Source of the DNA: Gluconobacter frateurii
GTDB lineage: Bacteria > Pseudomonadota > Alphaproteobacteria > Acetobacterales > Acetobacteraceae
Assembly: GCF_002723955.1 (NCBI RefSeq)
Contig: NZ_BEWN01000004.1
Coordinates: 1-64,000 of the forward strand
DNA: 64,000 nucleotides
Direction: 5' to 3'
The notes below the pieces were generated by a model. The model saw nothing but the letters and a program-made list of their open reading frames with translations. It ran no database searches and was not told where the DNA came from. How positions within the stretch are numbered: the stretch's first letter is position 1; the number at the start of each line of letters is the position of its first letter. The position numbers and the translations under genes were made by a program. Positions 51,270-61,648 of this stretch are shown piece by piece.

Positions 51270-52249
51270 GGCTGTTGTGTCGTCTGGTTACTGTCAGAAG
51301 GAGGGGCGGATGTGTCGGACTTGGCGGCCTCAGGTTTGGCCGAAGCAGCGTTTGCCGCATCAGGTGGCGGAGAAGGAGCGGGAGTTTGATGAATGACCAT
51401 CCTGTCGGGCAGTCGCATGTCAATCGACACGACGGGCCGGTCCAATAACTGCATGGTGCCCTGATACCGGGCCAAACGGGCAAAGGCCGCTGCTTCCTCG
51501 CCTTCTGGCAGGAGCACAGTTGTTCCGTCTTTCAAAGTGACGTTCCAGCGGCGGTTACCCACGCGGACCAAGGCTGTAACGCGCGATTTTACATCAGGCT
51601 GCTTCGCCAGCGCGTCGATCACGCTGGACGCAGCCATATTGGCTCCGTCACCGACAACCAGCGGAAGTTGAAGGAAAGCCTGCGCATTCTTGCCCGTCAG
51701 TCCCTGATCCGGAACCTCTTCGCCTGCTCGGTTGATCAGGGTGAAATGGCCATGGGTCTGCCAGACAGCGACGGGCGTCCGTTCCGTTAGATTGATGATG
51801 ACCGTGTCTGGCATACGACGCTCGACCGTGGCGTGATCGACGAACGGCAGTTCATCAATCCGCTTGCGGGCGGCCTCAACGGAAAAACCAAAAATCGGCC
51901 GACCAAGACTTGTTCCCAATGCCTCGTAAATCGACTCTTCACTCGTCATGCCCCGACCATTGATGACGACATGACGGATGGGCAACGGCTCCATTGCGAC
52001 AAGTTTTTCGCGCAACGGCGCGAAGCGCTCTTCAGAGGCTGCATCGTAAAGAAGGCGCGCTCCCATCATGCCTATTCCCCCGACCACCAGCAGCACAATT
52101 CCGGGCCGGATCAGACGTCGTTGACGACGCCAGAACAGCTTTGCCCGTGATGGCCGATCTTCATACGGCGGTATGGCCGCCGGGCGGTTGGCCCGGAAAG
52201 ACGGATCACGGTGGAAATCGGGTTCCTGAGGGCGACCGTCCCTGCGCAT
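51266..52249 (-). CDS. ftsQ: Cell division protein FtsQ
   Basis: Bitopic divisome scaffold protein. The 327-residue product has a basic cytoplasmic part with LFWRRQRRLIRPG, one membrane span at about 50-72 (IVLLVVGGIGMMGARLLY), a POTRA domain (PIRHVVINGRGMTSEESIYE near 90) and a FtsQ-type beta domain (ERTPVAVWQTHGHFTLINRA near 155). The C-terminal 45 residues are Pro/Ala-rich and low-complexity. It overlaps ddl by one base and ftsA by four. Confidence 0.93.
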   Translation of the reverse strand: MRRDGRPQEPDFHRDPSFRANRPAAIPPYEDRPSRAKLFWRRQRRLIRPGIVLLVVGGIGMMGARLLYDAASEERFAPLREKLVAMEPLPIRHVVINGRGMTSEESIYEALGTSLGRPIFGFSVEAARKRIDELPFVDHATVERRMPDTVIINLTERTPVAVWQTHGHFTLINRAGEEVPDQGLTGKNAQAFLQLPLVVGDGANMAASSVIDALAKQPDVKSRVTALVRVGNRRWNVTLKDGTTVLLPEGEEAAAFARLARYQGTMQLLDRPVVSIDMRLPDRMVIHQTPAPSPPPDAANAASAKPEAAKSDTSAPPSDSNQTTQQP

Positions 52250-53160
52250 CAGCGGTTCAGTGCCTCCCGAACCATCCAGTCACACAGGTCTGGATAGGAA
52301 ATACCACAATAGGCAGCCTGTTCCGGCAAAAGGGATGTTGGGGTCATGCCTGGCTGTGTGTTGACTTCCAGAATGATGAGCGTGTCAGTCTCGTCATCGT
52401 AGCGGAAGTCTGTCCGGCTGGCCCCGGCGCAGCCGAGTGTCTGATGAGCGCGCAGAGCGTAATCAAGCGCACGTTTTGTGACATCCGCAGGCAGGTCAGC
52501 GGGCACAACGTGACATGAGCCACCAGCTTTGTACTTTGCCTCGAAATCGTAAAATGCAGCGGTTTCGGCTGGCAGGATATCGGTCACGGCAAGTGCGTGA
52601 TCCCCCATGACACCCGCTGTCAGCTCACGTCCGGGAATAAAGCTTTCAACAAGGGCTTCCTTGCCAAAACGCCATGCCCGCGCGATTTCGGCGCGGCGGT
52701 TGTCTCCTGCACGGATGATCTCAACGCCAACGGAAGACCCTTCCGCGACCGGCTTGATCACATATGGGACGGGAAGGGGGTCAGCCTCTGCCAGTTCGGC
52801 AACCGTGACGACGCGACCTTCTGCAACCGGTAGGCCAGCTGCGGCAAGAAGGATACGCGTAGCCCCCTTATCCATCGCGACAGCGGACGCCCGGATGCCA
52901 GAATGCGTATAGGGCAGGTTTAGCCATTCCAGAACGCCCTGAATGGCCCCGTCTTCACCTTTGGGGCCATGCAACGCGTTGAAAACAACGTCCGGAGCAG
53001 CAGCCTTCAGGGCCTGAATCGTGACAGCAATATCGGACCCGACGTCCACAGGCGTAACATCATGGCCTTTCTCGCGCAGGGCAGAGATGGCGGCCTCGCC
53101 GCTGACAAGGCTGACAGGTCGCTCGCTGGACGTACCGCCATAAAGAACTGCGACCTTCAT
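52249..53160 (-). CDS. ddl: D-alanine--D-alanine ligase
   Basis: Makes the D-Ala-D-Ala dipeptide for MurF. The 303-residue ATP-grasp enzyme has VAVLYGGTSSERPVSLVSG at the start, HGPKGEDGAIQGVLEWLNLP near 64, YVIKPVAEGSSVGVEII near 133 and the metal-binding LIILEVNTQPGMTPTSL near 263. It overlaps murB by four bases. Confidence 0.97.
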   Translation of the reverse strand: MKVAVLYGGTSSERPVSLVSGEAAISALREKGHDVTPVDVGSDIAVTIQALKAAAPDVVFNALHGPKGEDGAIQGVLEWLNLPYTHSGIRASAVAMDKGATRILLAAAGLPVAEGRVVTVAELAEADPLPVPYVIKPVAEGSSVGVEIIRAGDNRRAEIARAWRFGKEALVESFIPGRELTAGVMGDHALAVTDILPAETAAFYDFEAKYKAGGSCHVVPADLPADVTKRALDYALRAHQTLGCAGASRTDFRYDDETDTLIILEVNTQPGMTPTSLLPEQAAYCGISYPDLCDWMVREALNR

Positions 53161-54071
53161 ACCGTCTTCTCTCCCGTATTCCTGCGACCAATGCGTCTGA
53201 TTTCCCAGTGCAGGTCAATACCGCTTTGATCCAGAACTTTTCTGCGAACGGTCTCACCAAGTGTTTCAAGCTGTTCGCTTGTCGCTTCGCCGAGGTTGAG
53301 CAGGAAATTGCAGTGTTTCTCACTGACCTGCGCACCGCCAAGCATCATCCCGCGACAGCCTGCTTCATCGACCAGCGCCCAGGCCTTATGACCTTCCGGA
53401 TTGCGGAATGTCGATCCACCCGTACGGGCGCGCACGGGCTGAGAGGCTTCACGAGAGGCCCGGATTTCCGCAAGGCGTTCACGAATGGCCTCTGGGTTGT
53501 CAGGCGTACCACGCAGGCGGGCACGGATAACAATCGCCCCGTCTGGCAATTCGGAATGGCGGTAATCGAAACACAGCTCTTCGCAGGACAGGCGGCGCAG
53601 TTCACCATCAGCCGTCAGGATTTCGGCCCAGTCGAGAACAGCTTTGATATCGGAGCCATAGGCACCAGCATTCATGCGCACCGCACCGCCGATGGACCCC
53701 GGAATCCCAACAAGAAATTCCAACCCTGCCAGTCCAGCCGCAGCACTGTGTTCGGCCACCGTGACATCCAGAGCCGCCGCTCCCGCGATGATGCCGTCCG
53801 CTTCGACCTGAATATCCGAAAAGCCACGGGCCAGACGTACGACGACGCCCTCGATGCCACCATCACGGATAATGACGTTCGAACAAGCCCCGAGAACGGT
53901 CAGCGGCAGATCGGTTGGGCGGTTACGCAGAAGATCGGCGAGATCTTCCACATCTTCCGGAACGAACAGCCAGTCCGCAGGGCCACCAGTCCGGAACCAC
54001 GCGCGTGCACCCAGAGGCGCATTGGCTGTCAGGCGTCCGCGCAGTCCGCTGACAGGGAAAGCGTCGTTCAT
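53157..54071 (-). CDS. murB: UDP-N-acetylenolpyruvoylglucosamine reductase
   Basis: FAD enzyme that forms UDP-MurNAc. The 304-residue product has the FAD-binding segments [20 protein letters not shown] near 22 and [17 protein letters not shown] near 59, [20 protein letters not shown] near 122, the catalytic Ser in [16 protein letters not shown] near 224, and a final Glu region. Short type-II-like length fits alphaproteobacteria. It overlaps murC by four bases. Confidence 0.97.
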   Translation of the reverse strand: MNDAFPVSGLRGRLTANAPLGARAWFRTGGPADWLFVPEDVEDLADLLRNRPTDLPLTVLGACSNVIIRDGGIEGVVVRLARGFSDIQVEADGIIAGAAALDVTVAEHSAAAGLAGLEFLVGIPGSIGGAVRMNAGAYGSDIKAVLDWAEILTADGELRRLSCEELCFDYRHSELPDGAIVIRARLRGTPDNPEAIRERLAEIRASREASQPVRARTGGSTFRNPEGHKAWALVDEAGCRGMMLGGAQVSEKHCNFLLNLGEATSEQLETLGETVRRKVLDQSGIDLHWEIRRIGRRNTGEKTV

Positions 54072-55504
54072 ACCGCGCTTTCCGCTGTTGGCTTCTTGGC
54101 GTTCAGGGCTTCAAGATCATGCGGGAGTGTCTGAGCCCATTGTGTGATTGTACCCGCGCCAAGGCAGACAACATAATCACCCGGCTTGGCGATGGCGTTG
54201 ATCATTTCCGGGAGAAGCTCGGGAGAAGGCAGCGGGACAACGGATCGGTGGCCACGATCACGCAGTCCCTCAACCAGAGCATCCCGATCTGCGTCTTCAA
54301 TCGGGCTTTCCCCGGCGGCATAGACATCTGCTACGATCACGGTATCCGCATCATTCATGCAGGTGCAGAATTCGCCAAACAGCCCTTTGAGGCGAGAATA
54401 ACGATGAGGCTGCACAACAGCGATGACGTTCTTCGCGCCGGCCTGACGGGCAGCTTTCAGAACAGCCGCGATTTCAACCGGATGATGGCCGTAATCATCA
54501 ATGATCGCCACGCCATTGTATTCGCCAGTGCGGGTAAAGCGACGCTTCACACCCTTGAAGGACGCTAGGCCAGACGCGATCACGGAATCACTGATTTCCA
54601 TTTCCAGCGCCACGGCAATAGCGGCCAGCGAGTTCAGAACGTTATGGTGTCCCAGCATCGGCAGGCGGAAAGGTCCAGCCCGACGCGTCCGGTTATGGGC
54701 ACGGTTCGTCACCACAACCTCGAATGTCGCACCGCGCTTGTCCATCACAACCTTTTCGGCGCGGACATCGGCCTGCGGGCTGAAGCCATAAGTGATGATG
54801 CGATGGTCAGACAGGCGTGGAATCATCTGCTGAACCTGCGGGTGATCAACGCACAGGACTGCAAAACCATAGAACGGAATGTTGGAGACGAACTGGTCAT
54901 AGCCCGCCTGCATGGCTTCTTCCGTCCCCCAGTGATCGAGATGCTCGGGGTCCATGTTCGTGATGACGGCAATAACGGCCGGAAGGCGCAGGAAAGACCC
55001 GTCGCTTTCGTCTGCTTCCACGACCATCCAGTCTCCGGAGCCCATGCGGGTGTTGGTACCGTAAGCCTCAATGATGCCACCGTTGATGACGGTCGGGTCC
55101 AGCTTGGCATGTTCCAGAACACAGGCTACGAGGCTCGTCGTCGTCGTCTTGCCGTGTGTGCCGCCAATGGCGACGGACCAGCGCAGACGCATCAGCTCTG
55201 CCAGCATTTCGGCGCGACGCACGACCGGGATCAGCTTTGCACGGGCTGCAACAACTTCCGGGTTGTCTTTCTTGACAGCCGTGGACGTCACAACAACCTG
55301 AGCATCGCCCAGATTGGCGGCATCATGCCCGATATGGATCTGGATGCCCGCCTGACGAAGACGCTGCACATTCGCGCTTTCCGCAATATCCGAACCCTGA
55401 ACCCGGTAGCCCAGCATATGCAGAACTTCCGCAATGCCGGACATTCCGATACCGCCGATACCGACGAAATGAATGGTTCCGATGTTCAGGGGCAGGGCGC
55501 GCAT
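54068..55504 (-). CDS. murC: UDP-N-acetylmuramate--L-alanine ligase
   Basis: Adds L-Ala to UDP-MurNAc. The 478-residue Mur ligase shows [18 protein letters not shown] near residue 11, ATP site [17 protein letters not shown] near 108, [14 protein letters not shown] near 162 and [19 protein letters not shown] near 334. An upstream in-frame TTG (55534) exists, but the ATG at 55504 matches the family start. It lies 40 bases after murG. Confidence 0.97.
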   Translation of the reverse strand: MRALPLNIGTIHFVGIGGIGMSGIAEVLHMLGYRVQGSDIAESANVQRLRQAGIQIHIGHDAANLGDAQVVVTSTAVKKDNPEVVAARAKLIPVVRRAEMLAELMRLRWSVAIGGTHGKTTTTSLVACVLEHAKLDPTVINGGIIEAYGTNTRMGSGDWMVVEADESDGSFLRLPAVIAVITNMDPEHLDHWGTEEAMQAGYDQFVSNIPFYGFAVLCVDHPQVQQMIPRLSDHRIITYGFSPQADVRAEKVVMDKRGATFEVVVTNRAHNRTRRAGPFRLPMLGHHNVLNSLAAIAVALEMEISDSVIASGLASFKGVKRRFTRTGEYNGVAIIDDYGHHPVEIAAVLKAARQAGAKNVIAVVQPHRYSRLKGLFGEFCTCMNDADTVIVADVYAAGESPIEDADRDALVEGLRDRGHRSVVPLPSPELLPEMINAIAKPGDYVVCLGAGTITQWAQTLPHDLEALNAKKPTAESAV

Positions 55505-55544
55505 GGGGCAGGTACTCTTGAGGTAATAGGACAAAAGAAAAAGA

Positions 55545-56642
55545 TCAGGACTTGAGGCCTGATTCGATGAGGTCGGCTACCTTTGCGGCAGCATGAGGGC
55601 GAGCAAAATGTCGAGCGGCTTCCGCAGCGGCGGCGAGACGGTCTGGATGTGTCAGCAGATCGGCGACCAGGGCCGTAACGGCGGCGGATGTAAAGTCCGG
55701 CTGGCGGATCATCCACGCTGCACCTGCATCCTGAAGCGCCTTGCCATTGGCACCCTGCTCGTCCGAGGCTGCAATAGGCAGCGGGACCAGAATGGACGGC
55801 AGACCCGCCATGGCCAGTTCGGCTACAGAAGAGCCGCCTGCACGGCCGATCACCAGATGAGCGGATTTCAGACGGTCCGGCACGTCGTTGAAGAAGGGCT
55901 CGACGTCAACATCAATGCCCGCTTCTTCGTAGATGGCGCGAACACGGTCTGTGTCTTCGGCGCGAACCTGCTGTGTCACATGCAGGCGTGTGCGAAACCC
56001 GAACGGCAAAGCCGCCAAAGCTTGCGGAACAACATCCGAAAACACGCGCGCACCAAGAGACCCGCCCCAGACAAGAATGCGAACGGTTTCAGTTGGCGCT
56101 GCATAGGTCTGGCCAAAAAGCGCTTCAATTCCCGCCCGAACGGGCATGCCCGTCAAGGTCACGTGAGAACCCTGCGGCAGGCGGGCCACATTCTCATAGG
56201 ATGTGGCAATCAGCGGAGAAAACCGGGACAGGAACGCATTGGCCTGACCCAGAACAGCATTGCCTTCATGGATGACCATCTCCGGCCGACTGGCTTTCGG
56301 CAACATCCGGGATGCTAGCAGAGGCGGAATGGACGGATACCCCCCGAAACCAACAACAGCTGCCGCATCCAGCGTCTTCAGGATCTTGCGGGCTTCCAGC
56401 ATCCCGCGCAGCAGAGCCGTCACACCACGCAGTTTGCCGCCAATGCCCTTGCCCGCCACGCCAGCACCGTCCAGCACATATTGCGGGCGATCCTTGAACA
56501 GACCCGTCTCACGGCGTCCATGTCGGGCATCCGTCATGAGAACAAGATCATGACCACGTTCCGCCAGGACTGTTGCAACAGCTTCAGCGGGGAAGAAGTG
56601 TCCTCCCGTTCCGCCAGCAGCAATGACAATCGGGCGTTTCAT
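55545..56642 (-). CDS. murG: Lipid II synthase MurG
   Basis: Peripheral GT28 glycosyltransferase that adds GlcNAc to lipid I on the inner face of the membrane. The 365-residue product has the first G-loop [17 protein letters not shown] at 6-22, [14 protein letters not shown] near 96, and the donor site [20 protein letters not shown] near 264-283. The start overlaps the ftsW stop by four bases. Confidence 0.97.
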   Translation of the reverse strand: MKRPIVIAAGGTGGHFFPAEAVATVLAERGHDLVLMTDARHGRRETGLFKDRPQYVLDGAGVAGKGIGGKLRGVTALLRGMLEARKILKTLDAAAVVGFGGYPSIPPLLASRMLPKASRPEMVIHEGNAVLGQANAFLSRFSPLIATSYENVARLPQGSHVTLTGMPVRAGIEALFGQTYAAPTETVRILVWGGSLGARVFSDVVPQALAALPFGFRTRLHVTQQVRAEDTDRVRAIYEEAGIDVDVEPFFNDVPDRLKSAHLVIGRAGGSSVAELAMAGLPSILVPLPIAASDEQGANGKALQDAGAAWMIRQPDFTSAAVTALVADLLTHPDRLAAAAEAARHFARPHAAAKVADLIESGLKS

Positions 56643-57832
56643 GGTGTGTGTCTTTCAAGCAGGGAACCGGGGGTGTAAGGCGTCGCGACGCGCTGGGCAA
56701 TCCTGCCGGGACCAACGTGATGGCGCGTCAAGGCCAGAACCATGCCCATTGTCATTGCCACAGACATGGCCGAGCTGCCGCCATAAGAAATGAACGGCAG
56801 CGTCATGCCTTTCGTCGGAATGAGATGGAGCGTTGATCCCATATTGACGAAGGCCTGCAACCCGAAACCGGTGACCAGACCTGCGGCAGAGACGATCACA
56901 AACGGGTCTTCCTCCCGCATCAGCTTCAGCAATGTGCGAAGAACGATAATCCCGAAAACAATGATGATTCCAAAGCACAGCAGCAGCCCGTACTCTTCGC
57001 CCGCAACGGCGAACACGAAGTCAGCGTGAGCATCAGGCAGCAGGTCCTTGACGCACCCTTCGCCCGGGCCACGGCCCAGAAGACCACCATTGCCGAAAGC
57101 GCGCAGAGCTGTGTCGATCTGATAGTGATCGCCGACATCCGGATGCAGGAAGCGCTCAACACGGGACCGAACGTGCGGGAACATGACAAACGCCATACCA
57201 AATGCGCCAACCATGCCCGCAACGCAGAGGCCGACCCAGTACAGGCGCAGGCCATCCACGAAAAGCTGCGTCATGAAAACCATCGTGATGACGGACAACA
57301 TGCCGATGTCAGGCTGGGATTTCAGAAGCGCCAGAATGACGCCGAAGCACGCAAAGGCGAGAAGCATGCCGGGAAAAGCAATATTTCCGCGTAGCACAAC
57401 GGTTCGGCGTGCAGACAGAAGCCATCCTGTCACCACAGCAAAACAGGGCTTGAGAAACTCGGAAGGCTGCACCGACATCATGGGCAAGGCAATCCAGCGC
57501 CGGGCGCCCTTGATCTCCATGCCATGAACAAGTGTCATGGCCGTAGCAGCGAGGGCGATGATCCCCCCGATGAAGGCCAGCTTCTTGACGCCTTCACGGG
57601 ACAGGTAAGAGACCCCCAGCACGATCACTCCAGCGAGCGTCAGGAAGATGACCTGCTTGAGAATGAACATGTTGCGGGAGGCGCCGATACGTGACGCCAC
57701 GGCTGGACTTGCCGCGAGCATCAGAACGTAGCCCAGGCCAATCAGGATGCCGACGCAGGCGAGCGTGACCCGGTCGGTATTGCGCCACCAGCGGGCGACA
57801 GCCGATGAATCGACACGGGAGGTACCCGCCAT
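56639..57832 (-). CDS. ftsW: Septal peptidoglycan polymerase FtsW
   Basis: SEDS-family glycosyltransferase that works with FtsI in septal wall synthesis. The 397-residue protein has about ten membrane segments, and family motifs GARRWIALPMMSVQPSEFLK near 116, AFGNGGLLGRGPGEG near 255 and TKGMTLPFISYGGSSAMSVA near 345. A GTG at 57841 overlaps murD, but the ATG at 57832 is nine bases after AGGAAGG and is preferred. It overlaps murG by four bases. Confidence 0.96.
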   Translation of the reverse strand: MAGTSRVDSSAVARWWRNTDRVTLACVGILIGLGYVLMLAASPAVASRIGASRNMFILKQVIFLTLAGVIVLGVSYLSREGVKKLAFIGGIIALAATAMTLVHGMEIKGARRWIALPMMSVQPSEFLKPCFAVVTGWLLSARRTVVLRGNIAFPGMLLAFACFGVILALLKSQPDIGMLSVITMVFMTQLFVDGLRLYWVGLCVAGMVGAFGMAFVMFPHVRSRVERFLHPDVGDHYQIDTALRAFGNGGLLGRGPGEGCVKDLLPDAHADFVFAVAGEEYGLLLCFGIIIVFGIIVLRTLLKLMREEDPFVIVSAAGLVTGFGLQAFVNMGSTLHLIPTKGMTLPFISYGGSSAMSVAMTMGMVLALTRHHVGPGRIAQRVATPYTPGSLLERHTP

Positions 57833-57837
57833 GACCG

Positions 57838-59184
57838 TCACCCTTCCTGTTCTGTTGTGAGCATTTCGCCCGAATGGCCTGATTTCACAATATTATCGCA
57901 AATCTGGAGAAAGTGTGACCCACGATCCTCAAAACTGCGAAACTGATCAAAACTTGCACAGGATGGCGAGAGCAGAACGGTTTTCACGCCTTCCGCCAAA
58001 GCCGCTTCGAACGCCGCGGGGACGGCGAGATCCAACGTTTCGCTCACCGTGAAAGGCACGTCATGAGCCTTGAGTGTTTCTGCCAGAATGCCCGCATCCC
58101 GACCGATCAGGAACGCCTGCGCAATCCGGTCAAACCACGGGACCAACATGTCGATGCCGCCTGCCTTGGCTGTTCCGCCTGCAATCCACATGACTCGATC
58201 ATAAGACCCGAGCGCTTTGGACGCAGCTTCTGCGTTGGTGGCCTTGCTGTCATTGATGAAAGCTACACCATCGCGTTCGGCGATTTTCTGAAGTCTGTGT
58301 TCGAGGCCGGGGAAGGACGCTAGCCCCTTGCGGACCGCGTCGTCATTCAGTCCAAGATGGCGCGCCATAGCCCAGGCTGCAGAAACGTTCTGAAGATTAT
58401 GTCGGCCCGGAAGAGCATCCCCCACAAATTCAGGTACCGCCTCAGGGTCGAGGAACGTGACTGGTACGCCTTGTGCTGTAAGCTCCTCAGCGATTTTCTG
58501 GCACCAGGGATCATCCTGCCCGATGGCAGCCAGATCATCTGACGTCATATTGTCAAAGACATGGGCTTTGGCGGCGGCGTACCCATCCATATCGCCATGA
58601 CGATCCAGGTGATCAGGCGTGATGTTCAGCAGGCAAGCTGTTGAGGCATGGAAACTGTCGAGCCGTTCCAGCATGTAGGACGACATCTCGATGACATAGA
58701 CGCCCTGATCAGGAAGCAGGGGAAGGGCGAGGGAGGCCGTTCCCAGATTGCCACCCGCTGCGCAAGGCACTCCGGCGGACTGGAGCAGATGGGCCAAAAG
58801 GGCCGTTGTTGTGGATTTTCCGTTCGTACCGGTTATGGCGGCAAAACGTGCTTGTGAGCCGGCTTTTCTGACTGCGCGATAGAGCAACTCTGCATCGGAC
58901 AGGATCTGAATATTTTGCGCGCGCGCCAGTTCGGCAACGGGGTGCGGGGTCGGAAGAATATGAGGAATACCCGGTGACAGCACGAGGGCTGTCATACCCG
59001 ACAGATCCGTCAGAGGAGCGAGCGTCAGGCGGTCATGAGGTGGAAGGACAGGGTTGCGATCATCCCACGCCTGAGCCTCGGCCCCCATCCCCAGAAGCGC
59101 ATCAACCACGGCTGCACCGTTACGGCCGAGACCGCAGACGGCGTATCGCTCACCTGCAAGAAGATCTGTCGGAAATCCGTTCAT
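57838..59184 (-). CDS. murD: UDP-N-acetylmuramoylalanine--D-glutamate ligase
   Basis: Adds D-Glu. The 448-residue ligase has the N-terminal [32 protein letters not shown] near 74, the ATP site [19 protein letters not shown] near 120, and [16 protein letters not shown] near 325. The frame extends to 59394 only as antisense through mraY's end region. The ATG at 59184 overlaps the mraY stop (ATGA) and fits the family. Its stop lies six bases inside-to-adjacent to the ftsW start, so the two are coupled. Confidence 0.96.
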   Translation of the reverse strand: MNGFPTDLLAGERYAVCGLGRNGAAVVDALLGMGAEAQAWDDRNPVLPPHDRLTLAPLTDLSGMTALVLSPGIPHILPTPHPVAELARAQNIQILSDAELLYRAVRKAGSQARFAAITGTNGKSTTTALLAHLLQSAGVPCAAGGNLGTASLALPLLPDQGVYVIEMSSYMLERLDSFHASTACLLNITPDHLDRHGDMDGYAAAKAHVFDNMTSDDLAAIGQDDPWCQKIAEELTAQGVPVTFLDPEAVPEFVGDALPGRHNLQNVSAAWAMARHLGLNDDAVRKGLASFPGLEHRLQKIAERDGVAFINDSKATNAEAASKALGSYDRVMWIAGGTAKAGGIDMLVPWFDRIAQAFLIGRDAGILAETLKAHDVPFTVSETLDLAVPAAFEAALAEGVKTVLLSPSCASFDQFRSFEDRGSHFLQICDNIVKSGHSGEMLTTEQEG

Positions 59185-60272
59185 CTCAGTTTCAGCGTGG
59201 CCAGACCACACAGCCCCAGAACAATGGAGACAATCCAGAACCGTACGACGATCTTCGGCTCCTGCCAGCCCTTCTTTTCGAAGTGATGATGCAGCGGAGC
59301 CATCAGGAACACACGTCGTCCGGTGCGTTTGTACCAGAACACCTGAATGACGACGGACAGCGTCTCCGCCACGAACAGGCCACCAACGATGCACAGAACA
59401 AGCTCATGCTTGACGGCGACGGCAATGGCGCCCAGCGCTCCGCCAAGTGAAAGGGAGCCTGTATCGCCCATGAAAACGGCTGCTGGAGGCGCATTGAACC
59501 ATAGGAAGCCAAGCCCGGCGCCAATCAGTGCGGCACAGAAAACCGCTAGTTCGCCAGTGCCTGGAACCGGATGAAGCTGGAGGTAATCCGCAAAGACGTG
59601 GTTGCCAACCAGATAGGCGATCAGCGCAAAAACCAGTGCAGCGATCACAACGGGAACGATGGCGAGCCCATCCAGACCATCCGTGAAGTTCACGGCATTG
59701 CCGAAACCCGTAATCGTAATCATGGCAAAGAGCGGGAAGGCATAACCCAGCGGCAGAAGGATATCCTTCACAAAGGGAAAGGCTACGGCGTTGCGAATTT
59801 CCGGTGGCGTCAGATGCTGGAGCCAGATGCCAGCAATCAGGGACGCCGCAAATTCACAGCCCAACCGCATCCGCTTTGAAACGCCCTGTGTGTTGCGCTT
59901 GGAAAGTTTCAGGTAATCGTCCGCAAACCCGACTGCTCCGAAAGCCGCAGTCGTCAGCATGACTGCCCAGACGAAACCGTTTGTCAGATCTGCCCAGAGA
60001 AGTGTGGCTGAAAACAGGGCAATCAGGATCAACATCCCGCCCATAGTCGGCGTGCCCGCCTTTTCCAGAATATGACGTTCAGGGCCAAGTGCCCGGATAG
60101 GCTGGCCTTCGCGCTGGATCCGCTTGAGTTGCGCGATGAACGGATTGCCGAGCGCAAGCGAGATCACCAGTGCCGTCAGGCAGGCACATCCGGAACGGAA
60201 TGTCAGATAATGGAAAAGGTTGAAGAAGCCCCCATGCGACGAGGCATGTGAGGCAACAAGATTGAAGAGCAT
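59181..60272 (-). CDS. mraY: Phospho-MurNAc-pentapeptide translocase MraY
   Basis: Integral membrane enzyme that makes lipid I from UDP-MurNAc-pentapeptide and undecaprenyl phosphate. The 363-residue protein has about ten spans, the [15 protein letters not shown] motif near 74, catalytic Asp pair in [20 protein letters not shown] near 114, [13 protein letters not shown] near 197 and the cytoplasmic [18 protein letters not shown] near 325. It overlaps murF by one base and murD by four. Confidence 0.97.
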   Translation of the reverse strand: MLFNLVASHASSHGGFFNLFHYLTFRSGCACLTALVISLALGNPFIAQLKRIQREGQPIRALGPERHILEKAGTPTMGGMLILIALFSATLLWADLTNGFVWAVMLTTAAFGAVGFADDYLKLSKRNTQGVSKRMRLGCEFAASLIAGIWLQHLTPPEIRNAVAFPFVKDILLPLGYAFPLFAMITITGFGNAVNFTDGLDGLAIVPVVIAALVFALIAYLVGNHVFADYLQLHPVPGTGELAVFCAALIGAGLGFLWFNAPPAAVFMGDTGSLSLGGALGAIAVAVKHELVLCIVGGLFVAETLSVVIQVFWYKRTGRRVFLMAPLHHHFEKKGWQEPKIVVRFWIVSIVLGLCGLATLKLR

Positions 60273-61648
60273 CAGGCAGAAACCGGGTTGGAAGCGTTAT
60301 CGAGAGCGGCGATGACATCGCGCATCCGGCTACCCAGGCTGCCTTTGACAAGCAGAAGATCGCCGGGCCGGAGGGCGTTGAGAAGGAGAGGGGCGAGCGA
60401 ACGTGAGTCCGGTGCGTAAGCGCCGCGGAGAGCTTCAGGCAGAGCGTCGTAAAGGGCGTGCATATGCTCGCCACAGCAGAAAGCAATCGCGTTCGCAGCC
60501 ACCACAGCATCTGCCAGAGAGCGATGCTCGGCATCCGCAAACGCACCAAGCTCGCGGATATCGCCTAAAGCAGCGATGCGGCGCTTTGCGGGCAGCAGGG
60601 CAAGTGTTTCCAGCGTCGAGCGGATACTGGTCGTGGAGGCATTGTAGCTCTCATCAAGCAACTGAACACCATTGAGCACTGCACGCATCTGACCGCGCCC
60701 GGCACCCGGAACAAAATCCGCAAGAGCATGAGACGCTTTGGAAACGTCCTCCCCAAGCGCATCAACGGCGCCCAGAGCTAGTGCCGCATTCCGCGCAAGA
60801 TGGCGACCCGGCGCATTTAGATGAACGCTTATGTCTCCAACGTCCGGAAGCGTCAGGACAAAGTCACTTCCATCTGCCGTGCAGACAAGACCTGTGAGCC
60901 GGATTTCCGAGGTTGCAGAAAGACCACTGTGCCAGAGCTTCGCATGGGCCGGGAGTGCCGCACGGAACAAATCCTGCCCGATCGCATCGTCGGGAACGAT
61001 GGCCGTGCCATTCGCAGTCAAAGAACCAAAGAGCGTAGCCTTTTCGCGCGCGATTTCTTCCACACTTCCCATATGGCCGAGATGCGCCGTCCCAATCGTG
61101 GTGATGATCGCCACATCCGGATGCACTTGCGCGGCCAGAGGCGCAATTTCGCCGACATGGTTCATGCCAACTTCACTGACGCAGAACCGTGCGTCCCGTG
61201 GCAGACGGGCGAGCGTCAGAGGGACACCCCAGTGGTTGTTGTAGGACGCGACGGCCGCATGTGTTGGACCAAGAGCTGACAATGCCGTACGCAACATGTC
61301 TTTCGTGGTGGTCTTCCCCACACTTCCCGTAACGGCAATGACCTTTCCGTCAAAACGGTCACGCGCGTAACGCCCCAGGGCCTCAAGACCCCTCATCGTA
61401 TCCGCGACGATCAGCAGGCGAGGATCTGTCGAACCCTGCGTGTCATGAACCATGACGCATGCAGCGCCGGCTTCCAGGGCCTGAGCAATGTGTCCATGGC
61501 CATCGCTGGTTTCGCCTTTGAGGGCAATAAACAGATCGCCGGGCTTCAGGGTGCGTGTATCGATAGAAATACCCGTCGCGCTGACATCGGCTGCAAGCGT
61601 GCCCTGTGTAGCGTCACGAAGTTCTTGACTGGTCCAGAGAATGCTCAT
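60272..61648 (-). CDS. murF: UDP-MurNAc-tripeptide--D-Ala-D-Ala ligase
   Basis: Completes the pentapeptide with the dipeptide from Ddl. The 458-residue ligase has GDLFIALKGETSDGHGHIAQ near 37, ATP site VTGSVGKTTTKDMLRTAL near 105, ASYNNHWGVPLTLARLP near 135, EVGMNHVGEIAPLA near 159 and LLDESYNASTTSIRSTLETL near 333. The start overlaps the murE stop by four bases. Confidence 0.97.
   Translation of the reverse strand: MSILWTSQELRDATQGTLAADVSATGISIDTRTLKPGDLFIALKGETSDGHGHIAQALEAGAACVMVHDTQGSTDPRLLIVADTMRGLEALGRYARDRFDGKVIAVTGSVGKTTTKDMLRTALSALGPTHAAVASYNNHWGVPLTLARLPRDARFCVSEVGMNHVGEIAPLAAQVHPDVAIITTIGTAHLGHMGSVEEIAREKATLFGSLTANGTAIVPDDAIGQDLFRAALPAHAKLWHSGLSATSEIRLTGLVCTADGSDFVLTLPDVGDISVHLNAPGRHLARNAALALGAVDALGEDVSKASHALADFVPGAGRGQMRAVLNGVQLLDESYNASTTSIRSTLETLALLPAKRRIAALGDIRELGAFADAEHRSLADAVVAANAIAFCCGEHMHALYDALPEALRGAYAPDSRSLAPLLLNALRPGDLLLVKGSLGSRMRDVIAALDNASNPVSA

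Noticed and set aside
57838-59394. Longer murD frame of 518 codons
   Set aside because: The extra 70 codons lie antisense-frame within mraY coding sequence, and the ATG at 59184 overlapping the mraY stop matches the family start.
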